Below, piece by piece: positions 43,779 to 55,253 of a DNA stretch of 64,000 nucleotides. The position numbers were made by a program, and so were the translations under genes. The notes beneath the pieces are model-generated. The model saw only the letters and a list, made by a program, of their open reading frames with translations, ran no database searches and was not told the DNA's origin. Positions within the stretch are counted from its first letter, which is position 1, and each line of letters opens with the position of its first letter. This DNA is from Trematomus loennbergii (Eukaryota > Chordata > Actinopteri > Perciformes > Nototheniidae), in the NCBI GenBank assembly GCA_012861695.1, contig JAAOOA010000121.1, positions 620,001 through 684,000 of the forward strand. Direction: 5' to 3'.

Positions 43779-46700
43779 CAACCCGGTATCACGGCAAGAC
43801 GTGAACATGTGACGATCTACCATGCTGGGAGACGTGAATATGTCACGGTTTCGTCCCTTCAAACGTGACAGTTACACGGTATTGTTAACATGGCCCAACC
43901 AGTGGAGAAATACCCGGAAGTGCCAAGCAAATGGTCTACCGCGCCTATTGGTCGGTTTTTATTGTCAAAATGAGATGTTTTTAATTTATTTTTTAATCGT
44001 CACACTTGATTTCGCCGATTTTCTTGTTGCCCTAGCTGGTCGACACCTCTTTTAGCAGAAACAAAGGCTACATTAATGTATTAAATCGATGTTAATCCAT
44101 GTGTGTGGATCATAGACTGGTGTGGATGTGGAATTAACGGACGTGACGTTGTGCGATTGCGTTGCCAGGCAACGCAATTTACAAACTCTTCAACTACAAC
44201 CCTAATTATATTTAAAAACATTTTAGAAGGCCTCACGAAATACTTTAATGTAAATTAAAATGTAAATGTGAAGGGGTGTGTAATGTGGTGATTGACATTA
44301 TTCACCCACGGATCTATGGGTTGGGGGTATTGTTCCGCACGGACATTTTAGTTAACCGGACTTACTGTTGATGTGAAATCCGAAAAAAATACGTTATACA
44401 CCATAACGGTGCACAGCTAAGGACTATTACTGATTTTCTTTGAATATAAGAATGTAAATACTGAGTTGAGAGAATAGTCAGGGGATTTGGGTGATGGGAG
44501 ACACATCTATGGATTCAGAATTTCAATAGCTTACTGTTAAATGACGGATATACCTTTCTGTCTGTGATGTTTTACAAATCAGATATTATAAGTAAAACAT
44601 GTGAAATAATATAGCAATATCCTGTACAATTATGTGAAAACATGAATAAAACTACACATCTTCAGATGTTATACATACACAAGTGTCCTACACTAATAAT
44701 ACAAAGTTATTATGGCTGTGTGTACCTTGTGTGCACCGCCTAGTGGTTAAAGCACGTTATTGAATTAGTTGTGTATATGATATGTCAATGAACCTTAGAA
44801 AATCTTGAAATCTTGAAAGGGATATGCAAAATAGCCATTATATACAGTCTTTAATTAACTATTAGTAGAGAATAACGAGTAATGAATATACTTTATAGGG
44901 ATCTGCAGATAAATGTTTAGTCTTCTCAAGCAGCAACTATCAAATATCTCTCCTGATTGTTGGCACTTGACAATCACCTTTCCCTGAATTTTACTCAGGT
45001 ATAACTAAAGCCTGATTTAAGGGTTGTTTATATTTCACATCATTAATCAGAATCTGCAAAGTAACTAAAATAAATGTAGTGGAGTAAAAATACCAGGTTA
45101 ACCTCTGAATTGTAGTGGAGTAGAATTGCTGTTTTGTTTAGTAATGGATATTGAATATGGAATAAAGGTTTTGACAAGACCTGGTGTAACAATAATCAAA
45201 AAGGACATTAAAAGAGCTCCAGATGTCAATGATCTAAACAAAAACACACCTGAAATGTATATTTAAATACTTTATTAAGGGCAGTGAATTAGTTTTTTCT
45301 GTATGTTTTTCAAATCAGTGTTATACAGTAAGTGTCATAGACAGTGTTACATTGCTATTATTATCCTTAAAATATATATAAAACAAAACCATTTATGATC
45401 TTTTTTTTGGGTGGTTTACTAATGACAGTTAATTCTGTTTCTGCTATTGATGGTTTCATTTTTGTGAAAAATAATAAAATAATAAATTCAATAACGTGCT
45501 TTAACCACTAGATGTGCCTTTCTATCAGCTGTGCACCGTTATGGTGTAAATACAGCCTATCTACCAATTGGATCAAATATAAAAGTCAGCCGAATTAGTA
45601 TTGATACTGCAAGGAGACGTATTGTGTGAAAATAAATGTAAGATGTTGTTTAATTGCTGATATATTTATGATCCACGTCACGTTTTCAGTTTTGGCGGCA
45701 GTGCTTCCTGTTTGTCCAGAAGTCTTCTCATCAGGGCTCTATAAATACAGAACTACGGCAGATATGTCATATTTAATGCAGCCGAACCGTGTATTACAAT
45801 GCCGTTATGTGATGACCTCCAAAGAGAAAAGCAAGCAAACTCGGAATAAAGTATTATTTTTTTTTTTTTTTTTCGGATTTCACATCAACAGGAGTCCGGT
45901 TAACTAAAATGTCCGTGCGGAACAATACCCCCAACCCATAGATCCGTGGGTGAATAATGTCAATCACCACATTACACACATTCCTTCACATTTACATTTT
46001 AATTTACATTAAAGTATTTCGTGAGGCCTTCTAAAATGTTTTTAATTATAAAACGGACAAGTCAAATCAAGCAATCTGATTGGTTCTTAGCCGTGATATA
46101 CTGAGCGTATACCACGGGTAGAATTGTAAGTTACTTTTCACAACAAGTCAGTATCCCTCCGCGTCTGAGAAAAACAGTATACAGTTGGGCTGAAAAGCAA
46201 ACTGCTTGCAGTTTGCTTTTCAAACTGGAACAAGAAAGCAGCGGAGAAGTAACGGGGCAGAAACCCTCCTTTTTACGCAGCGGTCCAGACATAGACATCA
46301 AACGGCAAAAACATATTCAGTGTGCAGTTCCTTTGGCATTAGGGCAGGGATATTTAGATACTTTCCAAGGTTTTACATAATGAATTGTGCTACTTTTAAA
46401 ACAAGCAACGATGTTTTCAAATCTGTAATCAAAAAGGTCCGCAAAAACATTTAAGATTAACTTCGACCTCCGGGGGGGTCTTACTATGGAGGAGTGGATT
46501 GAGGAGTGCGAGTGCCTATCTCCAGAACAAAAGCACCTAAACGACGACATGTAGAGCTACGTGAAGAGCAGGTAGTAGACCAACTGGAAAAGTATCACCA
46601 TTCAAAAGCTTTCTGATGCGGGTCTTGAAACAAAGCAGAGAAATTATGACCGTTAGTGGCCACAGGTGAGAAAGCTCTCTCCAGAGCTACTGGAAGCCGA

Positions 46701-47561
46701 ATCTCGGGGACCGGAGAAAGTGGAGCAATATTCTCGCCACGCCAAGCAACAGCCTAGAACAACCTCAACCTATAACACGTACGCCATTCTACTGATGCTG
46801 GACAGTTTTTCAGTGGGTGCACAATAAACGGCAACATACACATTAATGTAAATAAATAGCCAAATAATGGATCAACGCTCTCTGTCTAATATGTTCGCTA
46901 GCTTGTTAGTGTTGTTGCATAGCAACCACCTCGCACTATGTTTCGTGCAGAAGGCAACGGAGGGACTATTTTATTTTGAACATCATTATTTACTAATAAC
47001 AACTATTTAAATTAGAGTGTGTATTTTTCTTTCATATTGCCACACTTGGCTTCGCGTCGGGCCGAACCACGCCCCTTAACTGTGATATAATGGCCATATA
47101 CCACGGCCTGTCGTGAGCTATTGCTTAAATATAATTAGGGTTGTAGTTGAAGAGTTTGTAAATTGCGTTGCCTGGCAACGCAATCGCACAACGTCACGTC
47201 CGTTAATTCCACATCCACACCAGTCTATGATCCACACACATAGATTAACATCGATTTAATACATTAATGTAGCCTTTGTTTCTGCTAAAAGAGGTGTCGA
47301 CCAGCTAGGGCAACAAGAAAATCGGCGAAATCAAGTGTGACGATTAAAAAATAAATTAAAAACATCTCATTTTGACAATAAAAACCGACCAATAGGCGCG
47401 GTAGACCATTTGCTTGGCACTTCCGGGTATTTCTCCACTGGTTGGGCCATGTTAACAATACCGTGTAACTGTCACGTTTGAAGGGACGAAACCGTGACAT
47501 ATTCACGTCTCCCAGCATGGTAGATCGTCACATGTTCACGTCTTGCCGTGATACCGGGTTG
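43779..47561. mobile_element. 3.8-kb fold-back DNA transposon with 8-bp target duplication
   Basis: CTTTTAAT flanks it on both sides (43771-43778 and 47562-47569). The ends are CAACCCGGTATCACGG and its inverse. The left arm runs 43779-44418. The right arm is its inverse, split into 47125-47561, 45865-46045 and about 45529-45555 by later insertions. Over the outer roughly 430 bp I see a single difference between arms (AATCCATG against AATCTATG). Both arms therefore contain the same 77-codon open frame (43822-44055 plus, 47285-47518 minus), which is not a gene pair. The centre (44419-45528) encodes nothing recognised. An 8-bp duplication is compatible with hAT, P, Merlin or Zisupton; the ends do not let me choose. 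Confidence 0.9.
46046..47124. mobile_element. TTAA insertion nested in the fold-back transposon
   Basis: The right arm is interrupted between TTTTAA (46040-46045) and TTAAATATAATTAGG (from 47125). The left arm at about 44207-44222 has the uninterrupted text with one TTAA. The insert starts TTATAAAACGGACAAG and ends CGTGAGCTATTGC, and its ends are at best weakly inverted (GCAAT...CCGTG-TATA). It contains blocks shared with 19895-20170 (at 46180-46445) and with 27565-27740 (at 46868-47048). A short ATGGAGGAGTGGATTGAGGA frame at 46485 stops early. The TTAA target suggests piggyBac or Kolobok. Confidence 0.78.
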
Positions 47562-47569
47562 CTTTTAAT

Positions 47570-48269
47570 ATAAAATTATTCCTCTGCCGCTAGTTCGTTC
47601 CTCGCAGATTCTTCAGTCTCATCAGCCTCATCCTTCCATCAGTCCCAGTTAACGCCTCCAGCACACTTCCAGTGTCTGACTCCATATGATATTGTCCTGA
47701 TGCTGTAAGGGTGATGCCCCATGATCACAAAATGACCCCTCTAAAGTCTGAGTACCAAGGACCTCATATTATGTCTGTCATTAATGTTACATCACCCATT
47801 ATAACAGTTTTCTTTCCTTTTTTCTCTTCTCTTAACTGAATAGTCCTGTCTTTAAGTATAACCCAATGTAAAGTCCTTTTCCTGCACCATTTTACGGCTT
47901 CATAACAGGCATGTTTACTGTATGTGTTTGTTGAAATAACACAATCAATGGCCCAGAATTGTACTTTATAAACTATGAATCTTGTGGTGCTTGAAGAAAT
48001 ACAGACGGGTTAAGCCGGCCAGGTTATATATATATATATGCCTTTTTTGGAGCAATTTTTTTCAATTTTATTAAAATGTCACTAGTTATTTTAACAAACC
48101 ACTATCTGAGGATAATACAAGCAACCATAAAACACCCTTTATCTAGAGAGCCATTGAAGCCCATGAAGAATTTATCCTTCCACAAATCTTTTCAACTGCT
48201 GTATTAATAAAGTTGCCACGTGTTTTCAAATTCAAGTTAAGGAACTATCTGTGTAAAACATTACAAATA
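47570..48269. other. No gene or repeat recognised
   Basis: AT-rich; short (TA)n at about 48027-48039. The junction with the LINE is somewhere before 48278. Confidence 0.45.
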
Positions 48270-50918
48270 TTCTTCATTTGCAGTATTTTAAAAATGTTCA
48301 GAAAGACTGCATCAATTATATGCTATATATATTATATATACCAGTGTCTGATGATTTTAAAGCTCATTGTATGTCTCTAAATTTTACACAAGTAATTGAA
48401 AGTCCTACTCGTCTTAACACCAGGTGTCTAGAAAAATCATCTCTTATCGATCTTTTAATTACTAATCAACCCCATAAATATACTGCAACCGGGGTCTTTG
48501 CTAATGACCTAAGTGATCATTGTCTAGTTGGTGCTATTAGCCAAAACCCCCGTACTAAACCCTGTGTTGTTCTGAAAAGAACACTTTATAGAGCAAGCCT
48601 TTCTTCATGACTTAGTTCATTTTAAATGGGATCGTATTTTATTGATTGGTGATGTTGACGATGCTTGGAAGTATTTTTATGACAGTTTTAGTTATTTTTT
48701 AGATAAACATGCTCCGTTTCGCCGGTTCAGGGTGAAGGGCCGTTATACCCCCTGGTTCACTTCTGATCTGGCAGCCCTCTTACGCAAGAGGAATCTCCTT
48801 TGGGCTGCTGCGAGGAAGACAGGCTCTGAGGCTGACTGGCTTCTTTTTCGTCAACTGCGTAATCGCTGTACTGCTTCCATTAAAAAAGCCAAAAGCGATT
48901 TTTACTTATCCCAGACCACAGACAGTTTGAACGATCCTAGGAGATTTTGGCATGCCATAAAATCCCTCTCTGCCAGCTCTCGCTCCTTAGAGCTGCCTCC
49001 AAACATTGTTGTTGACTCCACCCCTGTGTCAAATAAGACAGAGATGCTTAATTGTTTTAATAAACATTTTATTGCGTCCAGTTCCTTGTTTGACACATTA
49101 TCTTTTGGTAAATCATCTCCCTCCATCGCCAATAGTCATGCCTCCAGTAGCCACACTTTCTCCTTCAACCCCTTCAATGTTGGGGAGGTTTGTAAGGCTC
49201 TAAAGGGCCTAGACCCCAAAAATCAGCAGGCCCGGACGATCTCCCCCCTTATTTCTTACGGCTAGCTGCAGATATTATAGCCAAACCACTGTGTCATGTT
49301 TTTAATCTTTCTATAACAAACAATGTCATTCCAGATGTTTGGAAAACTGCAAATGTTCTCCCCTTATTGAAAGGTGGTGATCCCATGGTGATGAATAATT
49401 ACAGACCAATTTCCAAGCTCTCTATTTTAGCTAAAGTACTTGAAAGGCTGGTGAATGATCAAATCAAAGAATATTTAAGCTTGAACAACATTCTATCTCC
49501 TCACCAGTCAGGCTTTAGGAAGCAGCACAGTACAGTAACGGCTGCTTTGAAAGTAGTGAATGACATTGTCGAAAGCTTGGACGCAAAGAGCTACTGTGCT
49601 GCCCTTTTTATAGACTTATCCAAGGCATTTGATACTGTGGACCATGGCATTCTATGCCAGAAGTTATCTCATATAGGCCTGTCTGACCAAGCTGTTGGTT
49701 GGTTTGCAAACTATCTTTCGAATCGCAAGCAATGTGTAAAATTCAGCGGTCTCTCCTCAAGCTTTCTTAATGTGCCCAGAGGTGTTCCTCAAGGTTCGGT
49801 CTTGGGACCGACCCTTTTTACTATTTATATAAATGATGTGGGTAAAAGCATTGATGCCTCTGTACATCTATATGCAGATGATACTGTTGTGTACTGTTGT
49901 GCTAGCACTGTTGCCCTTGCATTTGAATGTCTGCAGTCTGCTTTTGACACTTTTCAGTCACATCTGTTCCACCTTAGGTTGGTGTTAAACTCAGATAAGA
50001 CAAAAGTCATGTTGTTTTCCAATAAGAAAAGGTTACCAACTGTTCTTCCCTGCATCATGTCTGCACAGCATAACCCCATTGAAGCTGTTAACACCTACAG
50101 ATACTTAGGCATCACTATAGATGAAAATCTCTGCTTCAAACACATATTGACAATCTCTTAAGGAAATTGAAATTAAAACTGGGATTCTTTTTTAGAAATA
50201 AGGCCTGCTTCTCCACAAGTGCGAGGAAACGGCTTGTCGCTGCCACATTTTTGCCGCTCTTGGACTACGGGGATGTTGTGTACATGAACGCCTCAGCTCA
50301 CTCACTTCATCTGCTGGACGCTGTCTACCATGGGGCTCTGAGGTTCATAACCAACTGTAACCCCTCACACACCATTGCACGCTGTACTCTTTAGTCAACT
50401 GGACATCATTATCAATGCGCAGATCACTGCATGGTACAAATTCATCTATACCGCCATGCTTGGACTGCTGCCCCTCTACATATCCACTTACATATCACAC
50501 AAACAGTACAGCTATAGCCTACGATCTCAACATTACATCACTCTGTCCGTCCCCTCAGTTCGCACGGTGCTTGGAAAAAAAGCCATATCATACTCTGCCC
50601 CCTCGACCTGGAACACACTTCAGCAGGAACGTAAGCTGACCAGTTTGATACCCATCACGGATTTTAAACTAATTTTAAAAAAGCTGGAGAAATCATCTGT
50701 GGGTGTTTGCACCTGCTATATCTGAATACTTTATATGGATTTCAATGACTACTTTTTTTACGATGTTGTATTTTATTGTTGCCTCTGTGTTTAGTGTCCT
50801 GTCTGTCTGTAACTTTGTGTGGTAGTGTTACCACTGACAGGTCTCTCTTGGAAATGAGACCTTGTGTCTCAATGAGATTTTACACCTGTATAAATAAAGG
50901 CTAAATAAAAAAAAATAT
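48270..50918 (+). mobile_element. 5'-truncated L2/CR1-group LINE (about 2.65 kb)
   Basis: It contains the end of the endonuclease, the whole reverse transcriptase region, a short 3' UTR and an A-rich tail (TAAATAAAAAAAAAT, 50903-50917). The 3' UTR has TTGGAAATGAGACC then TGTCTCAATGAGA, followed by ATAAATAAAGG, like the LINE at the start of the window. No target duplication was determined. Confidence 0.9.
48278..50725 (+). pseudogene. LINE ORF2 (endonuclease end, reverse transcriptase, C-terminus), four frameshifts
   Basis: Blocks in order: endonuclease C-terminus with IDLLITNQPH and SDHCLVG (SDH at 48512-48520); linker with YTPWFTSDLAALLRKRNLLW (48642 on). Then reverse transcriptase with NNYRPISKLSILAKVLERL, SGFRKQHST, LFIDLSKAFDTVDHG, RGVPQGSVLGPTLF and the catalytic YADD at 49871-49882, followed by SDKTKVMLFS. 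Last is a C-terminal part with LLDYGDVVYMNAS and PSTWNTL. Frame breaks occur near 48610, 49222, 50150 and 50390. The family's ORF2 is usually close to 1,000 codons, so roughly the first fifth is lost as well. The enzyme would nick target DNA and copy its own RNA; this copy cannot. Confidence 0.9.
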
Positions 50919-52559
50919 AAATATATATATATAATATCAATATTGTTATTAACTTAACAAAAATGGGATAATTGCCATGGATGTGGTGTTTGATATAGTT
51001 TACGTTCAATTTTAACTATTTTAGGCAGAGAAACGTATATTGACGAAACCTTTTTTAATAATTTACTATAATTTAGAAAGGTTTTGTGAGAAATCATTTC
51101 AAAAGTAAACTTATTTTTCATTTTATATTTACATTTGAAATGTTTGCACACAACATTATAATTTATACATTTTTATACATTTTTTAAATTATGAATCCAT
51201 TAATTTGATTGTATTTCCTTGAGGCTGGGGAAGATATCCAGCATGTGGTTCAACATGTAATACAAGTAAGTATATGTACAACATGGAAAAGTAAATAAAA
51301 TAAGTTTAATAGGAGGATGTGGATTTATTTTCTCTCACCTTGTAATTACACAATCAAACAATCTATAATTTAGCTCTGACCTTCACAAAAAAAAAAAAAT
51401 GATCAGTTAGATGAGTTTCTTCCCGTTACATGGATATAAAACATTCATAGTTTATTAAATGAACATGCCCTCAGACACTGTTTCCTGCAAGATGTTGCGG
51501 CAGTGCCCCGGTACCGGGGTCTCTCAGGCTTAACAGGTTAATACTTTTTTTTGTATTTCTTTTTCTATTGTTAATTCGATTAGCACTTTACAGTAAACAC
51601 ACAACCCGCTCATGATATTCAGACTGACCAATCATAGAGCAGCATCAGTTGGCTAAGATAAACCTCAGACTAAGTTAAGGCTCAGGTCTTTTCACACTGG
51701 TTTTGTGGACGTCATGGTCAAACGTTTTGTCTGGTAAAAGGAAAATCTGTCATGTAAAACCGTTTGTGCTTTGCAACAGAATTGTGTGTTCATGAAGGAA
51801 CCTATTGTTCATGGCAAGAAGCGGACTCCATAAAAGGTTTTCAGAGCCCTAAATACTCTTTATTTTAACACTTTCCCATATAAATGGCAAATCAGCTCAC
51901 TGTGGAGCAATGGACTTGGGCGAAACCTCAGAAGGCAAATGGAGCATAAATGCTCTCAAACTAAATCAATTAAAATCATATGAGTAAATCTGATTCCTCA
52001 CATGGTAGAGATCTGATCATGACAAAATGTTCTTAAACTAATTAAAAGATTGGCTAAAATAAATCAGACAGTGCACATTGTAGGAAATTAGAAGTGAATC
52101 AACCAGTAAAAAATGTAGGTAGTCCGATTCACAGTATTTGACTATAAATCTCTGTCTGCTTTTTATTCATTGTGATGAATTATCTCTAATGAAGCTGCAG
52201 ATCTGTCCGCACCCTGCATTATCTCCATTGTTGTGATGCAGGGCACAGTATTACTGGATACAGTCACCCATTCTAATAGTGCTCCTGGTACTAGGATGGA
52301 TTAAAAGCAGAGAACACATTTCACTGTGTGCTGTGTGCTCTGTATGTGAGACCATTAAAGACGGTTTCGTCCCTACGATTCTATCTATCTATCTATAAGA
52401 TCATACTGTATGCGGAGACATTGGTTTGTGTTCAATTCGTTTTTACCATGAATCATACAACGTTAAGATTTTGCAAAAAAAAACATTTTTGTGGGATTAG
52501 TACCAGAGCAAACAATGTATCTATAACTACAATAAACTTTTTTTTTTATTTCACTGTGC
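50919..52559. other. No gene; possible old piggyBac-like end at 51523-51543; (CTAT)n at 52382
   Basis: CTCAGGCTTAACAGGTTAAT at about 51524 resembles the TTAACAGG end of the piggyBac-like family, without more similarity. A short CTAT repeat is at 52382-52398. The rest has no recognised feature. Confidence 0.4.
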
Positions 52560-52925
52560 ATTATTTCATTTTACGTTCTGTTCTTGTTTGTCATATTCTC
52601 TTCACATGTAGACAGACTCCTGCATTGATCACTGGCACAATTCCCTGCAACGTTTAGCTCATTGTATATATTTTTAACATGTATATAGTTGACTTCATCT
52701 GCATTACTTGCACATTAGTCTTGCAACATCATCTGCACAATTTTAATCTACTCTGTTTCTTCTTGCACTATTTGCATTGTTTTTTTCATTTGTTTTATTG
52801 TTTTATGTTTTATTTATATTTATGTTGTATTGTTGGAGGAGCCTAGGACTTAAGGTTGTCATTGCCATAACTACACTGTAGCTACTGTGCATATGACAAT
52901 AAAGCCTTTGAATCTTGGATCTTGA
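52560..52925 (+). mobile_element. LINE 3' UTR remnant (Rex1/CR1-like)
   Basis: T-rich 3' UTR with repeated TTGCAC motifs, then CTGTAGCTACTGTGCATATG and GACAATAAAGCCTTTGAATC with a TCTTGGATCTTG tail. The GACAATAAA-TTTGAATCTTGA end is typical of fish Rex1-type LINEs. No ORF remains. Confidence 0.55.
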
Positions 52926-53390
52926 ACTTTCATGTAATCATCCAGCTAATCCCTATACAGCTCGAGGCCATGGAAGTGGTAAGGCTGGTGGAGGAGAGGA
53001 GGGGCCGCAGACTCTGAAGAAAACCTCCTCCTCGGGGCCAGGATTGGTCAGCACGCTGGGACAGTCTGTGGCCGGGACGCCTTCAGGCTGGCCTTGCCTT
53101 ACATTCAGTAAGAAGGTGAAAAGTGAGATAAGGTTAACATCAATAGTGATTAACACACTACACAGACAAAGCTCCTGGAGAGGCTGCCTCTTTCATCAAC
53201 ACTATCATGATCGGCCACAGCTCTGCCTCTCTAAACATCCTCTGCTTCACTTCATTATATATATTTATTTGACTCCCATATCGTGATGTAAGGTTTTCTA
53301 CCTGACATTCTACATTTATGTAAAGGAGTAACCACAAAACAGAAAGACTTTGTCTGATGCCTTGAGAAATATTCAAAGAGAATCAATAGT
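52926..53390. other. No gene or repeat recognised
   Basis: Open frames on both strands around 52915-53286 show no family motif. Confidence 0.4.
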
Positions 53391-53392
53391 AG

Positions 53393-54285
53393 GGGAGAGT
53401 GGGGTAAGATGAGCCAATTTGTACATATGTTGTCCTTTAGACAAGGAAAAAACGATATAGAAGTAAAATGACAACAACAACCTTTATTTCAGGATTTCTT
53501 CTGTCAATCAAAATGAAAATAATGCATCCATCACAAAGGGCCATGAAAATATTACTTCTCAAAAGAAAGTGGTCTTGTGGCTTAACTTGCCCCATCTAAG
53601 GGGTAAATTAATCAGAGTCAAGGGGTAAAATGTATCCATCTGGGGGTAAATTAAACATACAAAATTCTGTATTTATCTACACAAGACCAGTTCTGACCTC
53701 AGCTGACCTACTGGATCATATGACCTATTCACACCCTACCTGCTAAACCCTTCTCTTTCCAGCTGTTTGGTACAGGAATGTTGTCGTTTCTACAATGTTT
53801 AAAACAGATCAGTTCGGTAAAACTATATTGAAATACAATTTTATACTACAGAGACTAAACTTAACTTCAGTGCCCTTAAGTTGGACCACTGGCTCAATTT
53901 ACCCCACAGCATGTGGCGAACAGCCACTTTTGGAAAATATATGTCTATCTTAGTCCTTCATGCTCATCTTTAGCTAAATGATTCACATGGTTTTAAACCT
54001 TGCCAAATAACCAACATGTATGATATATATTTTCAGACCTGGATACATTTGCTTTAACATAACAGTAATTATACCTCACATGTTTAAAATGTACTTTGAA
54101 AAGAAAAACATGGTTTGTTGTGAAAAAACACATTTACCACTTTACCCTGTGCTTCTCTCCATCACAGCCAATTATAAATGATGGGTGCTTCCTGAATTCA
54201 TGGTCACATGACAACAGATGTGCACAGTTCCCTAGATAAAGGGGGGGGTCAACTTACCCACTGGCTCAACTTACCCCACTCTCCC
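53393..54285. mobile_element. Non-autonomous TIR element, GGGAGAGTGGGGTAAG ends (893 bp)
   Basis: The left end GGGAGAGTGGGGTAAGATGA and the right end, on the other strand, GGGAGAGTGGGGTAAGTTGA differ at one base. The right end is preceded by a near-duplicate (AACTTACCCACTGGCTC). The interior contains further GGGGTAA-ATTA motifs. The target duplication is unclear (GTA is possible), so the superfamily is not assigned. No coding sequence. Confidence 0.8.
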
Positions 54286-55253
54286 GTACTGTCTGGACAT
54301 ACAGTATATGCCCTGATAACTCTTGATGATGCCTGTTGAGATGTCTACTAAACCAATGATGCCAAACAACCAAAAACCTCATTCCAAGTCAAAGAGAGAG
54401 TGATGCATGGCAGCTTTTATGTTAAATAAAAACTAAGGATTGTTTTAAAGTCTTCAACCAGCATTAAAGATGTGAAGATTTGCTAATGCACTGGGTCTGA
54501 CACAATTAAGCACCCCTTTTGTCAATCATGACACCATCATTACCTTCTGATTCTGGACTAATGGTTGTTTTTTACCACATGAAAAACAACTCTGGCAAAC
54601 CACAAGTAAATTCTAACTTGATAGGTAACAACCTCTAGCTGTGTTGGAGAGAGAAAGAAGAACCACATGCATATACTGCTGTGTTGTTTCTCAACACGAT
54701 CAATATTTTATAACCACCTTGGGCTTTTGCAGTGAAACATCAATAGCCATGAACACACAGGGTACTATAAGGGTGAGATGGACAAATGCGGAGGAAGATT
54801 TCCTCAAGGATTCAATCCATTTCACTCATATTCCTCAAAGCCTGAGGATCAGAGTGATCCCTGTTGTCTACAACTAATTCATTTTCACCTCTGATCAATA
54901 TGGACGTTCATGAACTTGTTCACAAGTAAGTCTTCCAATAAACTACACAACTAATAGTTTTTAACTCAACATTAACTTTTTGAATTAAACAGATGTGGGC
55001 TCTGCCATATGCATGTCCAATGTCCAATGTTTTATCATATTATTCTGGAATTGCTTTTTCTTGCTTTCTAGAGAAGAGTCATCTCAGGCGTCCACAGCCT
55101 GGTGGGGGTCAGATGGATGTGGTGGAGTCTCTGTTAAGTGTTGCACAGAACTCTGGCTAACCTCTGAGGTCACCCAAGTTTAGAGAAATCGAGCAAGGCT
55201 AGCTTCTCCTCTGCTTGTTGTGATGCATTCAGCTCTTCACATATTTAAATGAA
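54286..55253. other. No gene or repeat recognised
   Basis: Short frames only (54641-54877, 54995-55183); no motif or convincing splice pattern. Confidence 0.4.

Noticed and set aside
43822..47518. Two identical 77-residue open frames (43822-44055 plus, 47285-47518 minus) as a duplicated gene
   Set aside because: They are the same DNA in the two inverted arms of a transposon; no family motif and no codon bias argues for translation.
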